Shown here: positions 1 through 5,280 of the stretch, piece after piece | How the letters are laid out: the number at the start of each line of letters is the position of its first letter | Numbering within the stretch: position 1 is the first letter of the stretch | The notes under the pieces: model-generated | The model's database searches: none | Told to the model about the DNA's origin: nothing | What the model saw: the letters and a program-made list of their open reading frames with translations, nothing else | Position numbers and translations under genes: made by a program | Assembly: GCA_937983065.1 (NCBI GenBank) | Contig: CALKAL010000105.1 | Location: 1-10,456 of the forward strand | From: an uncultured Bacillaceae bacterium | GTDB taxonomy: Bacteria > Bacillota > Bacilli > Bacillales > Alkalibacillaceae | Length of the DNA: 10,456 bases | Direction: 5' to 3'

Positions 1-881
1 GTCCAACTCGTAATACTTTCTAATCCTTTTGGATGCTCTAAACCATCTCTATACCATGCTTCATGCATTTTCCAGTTATCGGCAACAATCGTATTATTTT
101 TATAAAAATCCTCAGATAAAGTAGCTGCACCTGTTAATGTTATTAGGCATCCATCTTTTACCCATTCATCTTCAATAACTGGTTTTGCTGCACCTGAAGT
201 TGCGATTGTTACGATATCTGAATCAGTGATACATTCTTCCATTGAGGAAACTATTTCAAACTTTGCATCAACGTCATTTTGCATTTCTTCAATAAACTTT
301 TTACTTCTTTCATTATCAATGTCATAGACTTTAATTAGTTCAACGCTTGGTCGTGCATATTTAATAGCTAAAACAGAAGCGCGGTTAATGACTCCTGTGC
401 CAACAACAGCTAATACTTTTGAATCTTCATTCGCCAAATAACGACTCGCTACACCAGGTACTGCCCCAGTTCTCATAGCACTTATTAAATTTCCAGACAT
501 AAATGCTAAAGGTTCACCCGTATCTACATCATTTAAAGTAACTGTTAATACGGATCTAGGGAGCCCTTTTTCTTTATTGTTAATATTAGAGCCGTACCAT
601 TTATTACCTGAAATATTAAAATCCCCACCTAAATAAGAAATAAGGGACATAAATCTACGGTCAGGTCCTGCTACTGGCATATTTTCAAACCTTTTTTCTT
701 CTGGGAACCAGAGCATCATTCCATGCTCATTTTCTAGTGGGCCCCCCATTAAGTAATCCCCTTCACCTACAACATCGAACATTTTATCGATTGTTTCAAC
801 ACACTGTTCCATATCTAAGACCCCAGCTTCTTTAATATCTTCTTCTGATAGGAACAGGAACTCTGTTTTAACATCTTGCAT
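1..881 (-). CDS. Ornithine cyclodeaminase/mu-crystallin family protein (C-terminus cut off by window edge)
   Basis: The first 293 codons are present; the 3' end lies beyond base 1. I translated this minus-strand frame by hand and found no stop. The ATG at 881 has a GGGAGG ribosome site (890-895) 8 bases upstream. The protein has the substrate-domain motif LISAMRTGA of the family, followed by the Rossmann segment VVGTGVINRAS and an acidic strand end (VYDID) that would contact NAD(P). Members reduce or cyclise imino/amino acid substrates: ornithine cyclodeaminase, alanine dehydrogenase, ketimine reductase. The N-terminal half, with a WYGSN segment before the family core, resembles a longer subfamily (about 380 residues) that I recall being named 'tyramine oxidase subunit B' in automated annotation; its real reaction is not clear to me. 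The loop reads GTGVIN rather than the usual GxGxQA. It shares a duplicated promoter module with the ESS symporter gene, so its substrate is probably what that symporter carries. The family is certain, the substrate is not. Confidence 0.88.
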   Translation of the reverse strand, partial: MQDVKTEFLFLSEEDIKEAGVLDMEQCVETIDKMFDVVGEGDYLMGGPLENEHGMMLWFPEEKRFENMPVAGPDRRFMSLISYLGGDFNISGNKWYGSNINNKEKGLPRSVLTVTLNDVDTGEPLAFMSGNLISAMRTGAVPGVASRYLANEDSKVLAVVGTGVINRASVLAIKYARPSVELIKVYDIDNERSKKFIEEMQNDVDAKFEIVSSMEECITDSDIVTIATSGAAKPVIEDEWVKDGCLITLTGAATLSEDFYKNNTIVADNWKMHEAWYRDGLEHPKGLESITSW

Positions 882-936
882 AATAAATTCCTCCCACTTT
901 TAAGTTTTATGACTATCTGAATTGTCATTCATATTC

Positions 937-965
937 AAAATAACATTAATTAAGGCATAAGTAAA
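937..965 (-). promoter_or_regulatory. Sigma-A promoter of the cyclodeaminase-like gene
   Basis: On the minus strand, TTTACT (965-960) and TATTTT (942-937) are separated by exactly 17 bases. The predicted start is near 930, giving a leader of about 50 bases. The same arrangement, in the same register, stands before the symporter gene (2022-2050), which is the main support for it. Confidence 0.65.
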
Positions 966-971
966 CCATTT
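950..971. promoter_or_regulatory. Putative RpiR operator, promoter-proximal (cyclodeaminase side)
   Basis: The site reads GG-N10-CC, with GG at 954-955 and CC at 966-967, in an A/T-rich surround. On the minus strand it is GGTTTACTTATGCCTT and covers the -35 box. It matches the symporter-side site (2020-2035) at 14 of 16 positions. Binding by the adjacent RpiR protein is inference. Confidence 0.55.
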
Positions 972-978
972 TTAAATA

Positions 979-1002
979 AAAAAGGAGCATTTGCACCATT
1001 TT
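979..1002. promoter_or_regulatory. Putative RpiR operator, promoter-distal (cyclodeaminase side)
   Basis: An inverted repeat with 11-bp arms, AAAAAGGAGCA and TGCACCATTTT, separated by TT; 9 of 11 positions pair. Its centre lies 30 bp from the proximal site. Read on the minus strand, its half TGCTCCTTTTTT is identical to the distal site before the symporter (1998-2009). It also lies upstream of the regulator gene, so it could serve autoregulation. No convincing -35/-10 pair was found for the regulator itself; a TATAAA at 1059-1064 has no good partner. Confidence 0.55.
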
Positions 1003-1088
1003 CAAAAATAGATTACTCTTTAAAAAGGTGTATAACGAATACAAATCATTATTTACTATATAAATTAAAATAATTTAGGAGGTTTAAA

Positions 1089-1925
1089 ATGTCCGACTCC
1101 CTTATAGAGAGAATTGTAAAAACAAAAAATACATTACCAAAAAAACAGAAAGCATTCTGTGAGTTTGTTTTAGAAAATTATAGGGAAATAGGTTTAGATT
1201 CTGTAAATGAATTATCAAAAAAAGCATCAGTAGGGACAACAACGGTGCTAAGAACTATTAGTGCGCTAGGTTATGAAAGCTTTCAAGAATTTAAAAAAGA
1301 CCTACATAATTTTCTAATGGATTTAGAAAAACCAGTATGGTGGGATTTTAATTCAAAGGATTCCAGTTTATCAGTTATAGAAAAGTCTTGGAATGATATT
1401 AACGAACTACAGAAAATAACGTTAAATGAGAATTTAGTAGTTGGGATAAACAAAACAGTGGAATTGATCAAAGACTCTACTAGGATAAATGTTTTAGGTT
1501 TAAGAACTTCTACGGTTGCTGCAGTTTACTTCGAAAATTTGATCAATGCTTTTTATCCTAAAGTAACTCAGCTCAGTCATGATTCGCATTTTATAATGGA
1601 GAAAATTTATCATATGCAAAAAGGAGAAATTCTTATTATATTTGCATTATCTCCTTTTACGAAATTAACTTTGGATGCTGCAAAATATTGCTATGAGTTA
1701 GGTCATCCTATTATTTTAGTTACAGATAGTCATGAAAATTCAGTTGTGCCGTTCTCGGATGTCGTACTCTATACTTACAGGGCTAAAAAGCAATATACAA
1801 TCGTTCCAGTTATTTCGCTAATTGAAACTATTACATTAGCTTTAGGAAATGAAGTCGAAAACTCTAATAAAATTCTTGATGATATAGGAAAACTATTAGT
1901 AAAAAGTAATATTACTACTTTATAA
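1089..1925 (+). CDS. MurR/RpiR family transcriptional regulator (HTH plus SIS domain)
   Basis: A 278-residue cytoplasmic DNA-binding regulator of the usual family length. The N-terminal HTH_6 domain covers roughly residues 1-77, with the helix-turn-helix near 37-57 (VNELSKKASVGTTTVLRTIS). A SIS domain follows at about 120-265; its first strand and loop read NVLGLRTST, where phosphosugar-type ligands bind in relatives. The ATG has AGGAGG (1077-1082) 6 bases upstream. Family members usually respond to phosphorylated sugars or sugar acids, but some control amino acid or amine metabolism. Here the flanking genes are a cyclodeaminase-like enzyme and an ESS symporter, and paired palindromes stand before both, so those are the likely targets. 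Whether it represses or activates cannot be read from the sequence, although sites covering both -35 boxes favour repression. It is probably transcribed alone, since a terminator follows at once. Confidence 0.92.
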   Translation: MSDSLIERIVKTKNTLPKKQKAFCEFVLENYREIGLDSVNELSKKASVGTTTVLRTISALGYESFQEFKKDLHNFLMDLEKPVWWDFNSKDSSLSVIEKSWNDINELQKITLNENLVVGINKTVELIKDSTRINVLGLRTSTVAAVYFENLINAFYPKVTQLSHDSHFIMEKIYHMQKGEILIIFALSPFTKLTLDAAKYCYELGHPIILVTDSHENSVVPFSDVVLYTYRAKKQYTIVPVISLIETITLALGNEVENSNKILDDIGKLLVKSNITTL

Positions 1926-1958
1926 AAAATCGCCGGTATTCAGAACCGGTGATTTTTT
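1924..1958. terminator. Rho-independent terminator after the RpiR gene
   Basis: A 14-bp stem (1924-1937 with 1945-1958, one G-T pair), a 7-base loop (ATTCAGA), GC-rich core CCGGT/ACCGG, and six A and six T bases at the base of the stem. It overlaps the stop codon and could work in both directions. Confidence 0.9.
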
Positions 1959-1983
1959 ATAAGTTAAATGATTTAAAAACGAC

Positions 1984-2008
1984 AAAAAGGAAATTTTTGC
2001 TCCTTTTT
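1984..2008. promoter_or_regulatory. Putative RpiR operator, promoter-distal (symporter side)
   Basis: The arms AAAAAGGA (1984-1991) and TCCTTTTT (2001-2008) are perfect inverted repeats around a 9-base centre. The right half, TGCTCCTTTTTT, is identical to the distal site on the cyclodeaminase side. The GG to CC gap is 11 bases here against 10 in the other three sites. Confidence 0.55.
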
Positions 2009-2015
2009 TCAAAAT

Positions 2016-2050
2016 AAAAGGTTTACATATTCCTTTTTCTATGTTAGATT
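2016..2050 (+). promoter_or_regulatory. Sigma-A promoter of the symporter gene with proximal RpiR operator on its -35
   Basis: TTTACA (2022-2027) and TAGATT (2045-2050) are 17 bases apart, giving a start near 2057. The palindrome AAAAGG (2016-2021) with CCTTTT (2032-2037) encloses the -35 box. The same GGTTTAC...CCTT segment covers the -35 of the cyclodeaminase gene on the other strand. Confidence 0.65.
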
Positions 2051-2059
2051 GATAGAAAT

Positions 2060-2083
2060 AGTACAGATTCAATGATCTGTATT
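2060..2083 (+). other. Hairpin at the predicted 5' end of the symporter mRNA
   Basis: TACAGAT (2062-2068) and ATCTGTA (2075-2081) are perfect inverted repeats around a 6-base loop. The stem extends to 9 bp with one G-T and one A-T pair. It begins about 3 bases after the predicted transcription start. It could stabilise the 5' end of the mRNA or be another protein site; it is not followed by a T run, so it is not a terminator. Confidence 0.4.
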
Positions 2084-2084
2084 T

Positions 2085-2098
2085 TGTATACGCTTACA
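2085..2098. promoter_or_regulatory. CcpA binding site (cre) in the symporter leader
   Basis: The minus strand reads TGTAAGCGTATACA, flanked by T before and A after. This fits the published Bacillus consensus WTGNNARCGNWWWCAW at every position. It lies about 28 bases after the predicted transcription start, where CcpA typically blocks elongation. Carbon catabolite repression of the symporter is therefore likely. Confidence 0.7.
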
Positions 2099-2124
2099 AA
2101 TATATTTCGATAGGAGGCAAAAAG

Positions 2125-3492
2125 ATGGAATTTTCACCATGGACTTTATTTACAGATGTAGGTCTTATCGCATTATTATTGTTACTTAGTGTATTTATTA
2201 GAGCTAAGGTAAAGATTGTTCAACGTTTATTTTTACCTGCTGGTATCATTGCTGGTGTTTTAGCACTTGTCTTTGGTCCAAATGGTTTTGGTTTAATTCC
2301 TTTTTCAGGACAGCTAGGAACATATCCTGGAATTCTGATTGCAGTTGTATTTGGTGCGTTACCACTTACATCGCCAAAGATTAACTGGAAAGAGATTGCA
2401 CAACGAGTAGGTAGTATGTGGTCTTACTCCCAAATTGCAATGATTTTTATGTGGGGTGTTGGCCTATTATTTGCTTTACTTCTATTAAATCCTTTCTGGG
2501 ATAATCTTCATGCTGGATTTGGATTACTACTAGCCGCTGGTTTTGTCGGTGGCCACGGTACTGCTGCAGCAATAGGAGATACTTTTGCGCAAAATGGTTG
2601 GGAAGAAGCAACTTCTATTGCCATGACATCAGCAACGGTTGGTATTATAAGTGCTATTTTAATCGGTATGGTATTTATTAAAAGGGCCTCTTCAAAGGGG
2701 GATACTAACTTTATATCATCATTTAATAAATTACCAACAGAACTTAGAACAGGATTAATCCCTTCAAAAAGGCGCCAGAATATCGAAGTTGATACTGTAT
2801 CATCAATTTCTATAGATCCACTTATTTTCCATATTTCTTTAATTTCTGGTATTGCTTTATTAGGGTATTATTTAAGCCAATGGGGAACAAGTATTTTGCC
2901 GAATGTTGCAATCCCAGCTTTTTCATTAGCCTTCCTAGTTGGTTTATTTGTTAGAAAAATATTAAATGTTACAAAATCAGATAAGTATGTATCAAAAGAA
3001 GTAGTGAGTCGAATTAGTAGTGGTGCCACGGATTTATTAGTAGCGTTTGGTATTGCTTCAATTAGTTTAACAGTTGTGGCCCAATATTTAGTTCCAATGA
3101 TTATATTATTCATTTTTGGATTAGTCGTTGCATGGACTTACTTCTTTATTCTTTCAAAAAGATTCTTTGATCAATACTGGTTTGAAAAAGGTCTATTTAC
3201 TTGGGGATGGACTACTGGAACAGTTGCTATGGGAATCGCACTTCTAAGAATTGTTGATCCAGACTTGAAGAGTCGAACATTGGATGACTTTGGGTTAGCA
3301 TATATTCCAATTGCCCCAGTTGAAATTTTAATAGTTACCTTTGCTCCAATCATGGTAGTTAACTCACAATCTTGGCTATTTATTCTATTATCTTTAGGAT
3401 TTGCTCTAATCATAGGAATCATAGCAAAATTAAATGGCTGGTTTAGTTTTAAGAAAAAAGAGACTGTTGTTAACAAAGAGATGACAGGATAA
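2125..3492 (+). CDS. Sodium/glutamate symporter family (ESS, GltS-like) transporter
   Basis: An integral membrane protein of 455 residues with about ten to twelve hydrophobic helices in two halves and a polar central loop around residues 185-225. The first half carries the signature GGHGTAAAIGDTF (about residues 141-153), typical of the ESS family, whose members import glutamate or related carboxylates with sodium. A matching segment in the second half, WGWTTGTVAMG, probably forms the second re-entrant loop. It is longer than E. coli GltS (about 400 residues) and the second-half motif is not classical, so glutamate should not be assumed as the substrate. The ATG has AGGAGG (2112-2117) 7 bases upstream. 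The gene sits alone between two terminators, with its own operator-bearing promoter and a cre site. The promoter shared with the cyclodeaminase-like gene suggests that the symporter brings in that enzyme's substrate or a precursor. Confidence 0.85.
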   Translation: MEFSPWTLFTDVGLIALLLLLSVFIRAKVKIVQRLFLPAGIIAGVLALVFGPNGFGLIPFSGQLGTYPGILIAVVFGALPLTSPKINWKEIAQRVGSMWSYSQIAMIFMWGVGLLFALLLLNPFWDNLHAGFGLLLAAGFVGGHGTAAAIGDTFAQNGWEEATSIAMTSATVGIISAILIGMVFIKRASSKGDTNFISSFNKLPTELRTGLIPSKRRQNIEVDTVSSISIDPLIFHISLISGIALLGYYLSQWGTSILPNVAIPAFSLAFLVGLFVRKILNVTKSDKYVSKEVVSRISSGATDLLVAFGIASISLTVVAQYLVPMIILFIFGLVVAWTYFFILSKRFFDQYWFEKGLFTWGWTTGTVAMGIALLRIVDPDLKSRTLDDFGLAYIPIAPVEILIVTFAPIMVVNSQSWLFILLSLGFALIIGIIAKLNGWFSFKKKETVVNKEMTG

Positions 3493-3503
3493 AGAATTTA
3501 ACG

Positions 3504-3555
3504 GCATCCTATATAAAAGATAGCTAATAGTAAATCTTTTATATAGGATGCTATT
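3504..3555. terminator. Terminator after the symporter gene
   Basis: A perfect 18-bp inverted repeat (3504-3521 with 3534-3551) with a 12-base loop, starting 11 bases after the stop codon and followed by TATTTT. The stem is A/T-rich apart from GCATCC/GGATGC at its base, and the T run is short, but length and position make termination the best reading. Confidence 0.75.
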
Positions 3556-3629
3556 TTCTAATTTACAAAAAAACATGTTAGTGTAGTCCTTAAATTTTTT
3601 ATGCAATACGTAATTAATCGGCAAGTGAT

Positions 3630-3636
3630 AAGGAGG
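3630..3636 (+). promoter_or_regulatory. Ribosome binding site without a well-placed ATG
   Basis: AAGGAGG is the only strong ribosome site upstream of the EamA gene, yet the first in-frame ATG (3666) is 29 bases after it. The frame is open back to a TGA at 3639-3641. The only near-start codon in reach is CTG at 3648, 11 bases after the site. Confidence 0.55.
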
Positions 3637-3665
3637 ATTGATTTAGTCTGTATTCATACATATTA

Positions 3666-4544
3666 ATGATACTAGTAGTTTTCATTTATGCAGGCAATAT
3701 ACTTACGGGAAAGGCAATCAATGATTTGCCACCGTTAACAATAGCTTTTTTTCGATTAGTTATTGCATTTATCATTATGTTTCCAATCGGAATTCAAACG
3801 GCTTGGAAAAAACGATCAACATTTTTGGAGCATAAAACTCCTTTACTTATCATGGCGCTAACAGGTGTTACTTTCTATAATATTTTTCTTTATGGCGCAT
3901 TACAATTTACGTCAACGACTAATGTATCGGTATTACAAACCGCTATACCCGTTGTAACTGTTATTTTAAGCGCCTTTTTATTAAAAGAAAGACTAAAAAG
4001 AATTCAATGGTTAGGAATTCTATTATCATTTTTCGGTGCGGCATGGGTTGTTTTAGATGGGAAGTTATTTCAACTAACTACTAATACATGGAACATTGGC
4101 GATGCTATTATGATTGGTGCTATTTTAGCTTGGTCAATTTACACGATTTCTGTCAAAAGGTATATGCCTCTTTTTCCGCAGTTTGCTGCTATATTTGTTA
4201 TGACAGGTATTTCTGTAGTCATTATATTGCCAATGGTACTGATTGAATGGGCTGTAGTTGGAATTCCTTCTTTTGAATTTCCTTCACATTTAATTGGATT
4301 ATTATATCTAGGTATATTTCCATCGTTTATCGCCTTACTATTATATAATCATGCGATAAAATTAATAGGACCGTCCCAAACCTCGGTATTTATTAATTTT
4401 CTACCTGTTGTAACGATGATTGGAGCTTACATATGGCTTAATGAAAATATAACTTTAATGCAACTTATTGGAGCATTATTAGTGATATGTGGAGTATTTC
4501 TAACAACCCAATTTAACCGTGACCGTAAAAAAGGGGTTAGGTAG
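3666..4544 (+). CDS. EamA (DMT superfamily) transporter
   Basis: A membrane protein of 292 residues, close to the usual 290-310 for ten-helix drug/metabolite transporters. It contains two EamA repeats, roughly residues 1-130 and 140-285. The second ends with the typical segment FINFLPVVTMIGAYIWLNE, followed by a short basic tail. Relatives export or exchange amino acids and other small metabolites; the substrate cannot be told from sequence. The start is uncertain. ATG 3666 has no ribosome site and cuts into helix 1, while initiation at CTG 3648 would add six residues (LYSYIL) that complete helix 1 and would use AAGGAGG at 3630-3636. The gene follows the symporter's terminator in the same direction and no clear promoter was found between them, so any functional link to the RpiR module is only proximity. 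Confidence 0.85.
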   Translation: MILVVFIYAGNILTGKAINDLPPLTIAFFRLVIAFIIMFPIGIQTAWKKRSTFLEHKTPLLIMALTGVTFYNIFLYGALQFTSTTNVSVLQTAIPVVTVILSAFLLKERLKRIQWLGILLSFFGAAWVVLDGKLFQLTTNTWNIGDAIMIGAILAWSIYTISVKRYMPLFPQFAAIFVMTGISVVIILPMVLIEWAVVGIPSFEFPSHLIGLLYLGIFPSFIALLLYNHAIKLIGPSQTSVFINFLPVVTMIGAYIWLNENITLMQLIGALLVICGVFLTTQFNRDRKKGVR

Positions 4545-4613
4545 TGGGTTATTACAATTATTGTTATTGGGATAAGTCGAATCTCTTAAAATCCAATGTT
4601 ATTTTTTTGTAAA

Positions 4614-4637
4614 GTCCTGCATAGATTTAAGTAGGAC
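4614..4637 (+). other. Small hairpin upstream of bofA
   Basis: GTCCTGC (4614-4620) pairs with GTAGGAC (4631-4637) through seven pairs including one G-T, around a 10-base loop. It ends 6 bases before the bofA ribosome site. It has no T run, so it is not a terminator. It may be a leader structure or chance. Confidence 0.3.
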
Positions 4638-4658
4638 AAGCGAAAGGAGATTCGTGCA

Positions 4659-4925
4659 ATGGATCCGTTAATGATAGCGATTATTTTTGTCGCAATGATT
4701 GTCATATTGCTTATTTTTGGGCCACCGATGCAAGTGTTGCGCATGACATCAAAAGGTGTCGTTAAACTTATTATTGGTGCGTTTTTCATCTTTTTTGCGA
4801 ACGTGTTTGGTTCTATGTTTGGGCTTCACATTCCGATAAATTTAATAACGTCAGCCATTGCTGGGTTTTTAGGTCTGTTTGGACTTGGCTCATTAATAGC
4901 GATTCATCTAATTATTCTACCTTAA
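4659..4925 (+). CDS. bofA: Pro-sigma-K processing inhibitor BofA
   Basis: BofA is an integral membrane protein of the outer forespore membrane. In B. subtilis it holds the intramembrane protease SpoIVFB inactive, together with SpoIVFA, until the forespore signal arrives, so it times sigma-K activation in the mother cell. This protein has 88 residues against 87 in B. subtilis, with two hydrophobic stretches (about 4-22 and 35-55) and a conserved C-terminal half (FGLHIPINLITSAIAGF). N48, N61 and T64, reported as important for inhibition, are at identical positions. The ATG has AAGGAGA (4644-4650) 8 bases before it. In B. subtilis bofA follows recR-yaaL, whereas here it follows an EamA transporter. 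A mother-cell (sigma-E) promoter is expected upstream, but I could not find a convincing one. Confidence 0.95.
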   Translation: MDPLMIAIIFVAMIVILLIFGPPMQVLRMTSKGVVKLIIGAFFIFFANVFGSMFGLHIPINLITSAIAGFLGLFGLGSLIAIHLIILP

Positions 4926-4943
4926 TTTCTTTTTAAAATTTTC

Positions 4944-4973
4944 ATAGATTTTTCGTATAAAAATCTATCATTT
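4944..4973. terminator. Possible terminator after bofA
   Basis: ATAGATTTTT (4944-4953) and AAAAATCTAT (4959-4968) form a perfect 10-bp stem with a 5-base loop, followed by CATTTT. It is almost entirely A-T, so it would be a weak terminator. It overlaps the -35 box of the candidate csfB promoter. Confidence 0.45.
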
Positions 4974-4984
4974 TGCCCATCCTA
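4955..4984 (+). promoter_or_regulatory. Candidate forespore (sigma-F/sigma-G) promoter of csfB
   Basis: GTATA (4955-4959) fits the -35 pattern GHATR, and CATCCTA (4978-4984) fits the sigma-G -10 pattern CATNHTA, with an 18-base spacer. csfB is known to be forespore-expressed in B. subtilis. The predicted start (about 4991) falls inside the first of two possible ribosome sites, so the leader would be very short. Confidence 0.5.
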
Positions 4985-5003
4985 TAAATGGAGGTGGGTT
5001 GAG

Positions 5004-5204
5004 GTGAACGTTCATTCTATGAAACAATGCCACATTTGTGAGGAAGAGAAAGAGAAAGGCATTTATTTATTAGTTAGTTTTATTTGTACGGATTGTGAAA
5101 AAGAGATGTTAAACACTGCGCCAGAGGATGAAAAATATCAATATTATGTGGAACGTTTAAAGCGAGGACTTCAAAATCAATTGAATATGAGATTACTATC
5201 CTAA
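5004..5204 (+). CDS. csfB: Anti-sigma factor Gin (CsfB)
   Basis: A small cytoplasmic zinc protein that in B. subtilis binds and inhibits sigma-G, and also sigma-E, keeping compartment-specific transcription in order during sporulation. The 66 residues contain two CxxC pairs, C9/C12 and C28/C31, in the typical layout: CHIC, then a GIYLLVSFICTDC segment. B. subtilis CsfB is 64 residues with a similar lead before the first cysteine. I chose the GTG at 5004, with GGAGG (4990-4994) 9 bases upstream, because it gives the family length. ATG 5019, with GAGGTG 12 bases before it, would remove five residues and remains possible. In B. subtilis xpaC and yaaN follow; both are absent here. A terminator isolates csfB from yaaO, so it is probably a single-gene forespore transcript. 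Confidence 0.9.
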   Translation: MNVHSMKQCHICEEEKEKGIYLLVSFICTDCEKEMLNTAPEDEKYQYYVERLKRGLQNQLNMRLLS

Positions 5205-5209
5205 ATTTC

Positions 5210-5238
5210 AAGAGAGCGTATAAACGGCTCTCTTTTTT
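5210..5238 (+). terminator. Terminator after csfB
   Basis: AAGAGAGC (5210-5217) and GCTCTCTT (5227-5234) form an 8-bp stem with a 9-base loop, ending in six T bases (5233-5238). This is a classic intrinsic terminator, 6 bases after the csfB stop codon. Confidence 0.88.
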
Positions 5239-5280
5239 GATGTACAATAGATGATGAATACATAAAAAGGAGCTTGTTTC

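Noticed and set aside
995..1009. CodY-box-like sequence (ATTTTCAAAAAT)
   Set aside because: It matches the AATTTTCWGAAAATT consensus at only about 10 of 15 positions and is explained better as the flank of the distal RpiR palindrome.
1021..1044. Third operator-like half (AAAAAGG) upstream of the RpiR gene
   Set aside because: No CC half exists at 10 or 11 bases, so it does not fit the palindrome shared by the other four sites.
4597..4627. Possible sigma-E promoter of bofA (TGTTATT and CATAGATT)
   Set aside because: The -10 resembles CATACAMT, but the -35 is poor and the spacer (16) is longer than the usual 13-15, so I did not annotate it.
5241..5250. TACAAT before yaaO as a sigma-A -10 box
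   Set aside because: No acceptable -35 at 16-18 bases upstream, where the csfB terminator lies, and no TGN extension, so the yaaO promoter stays unassigned.
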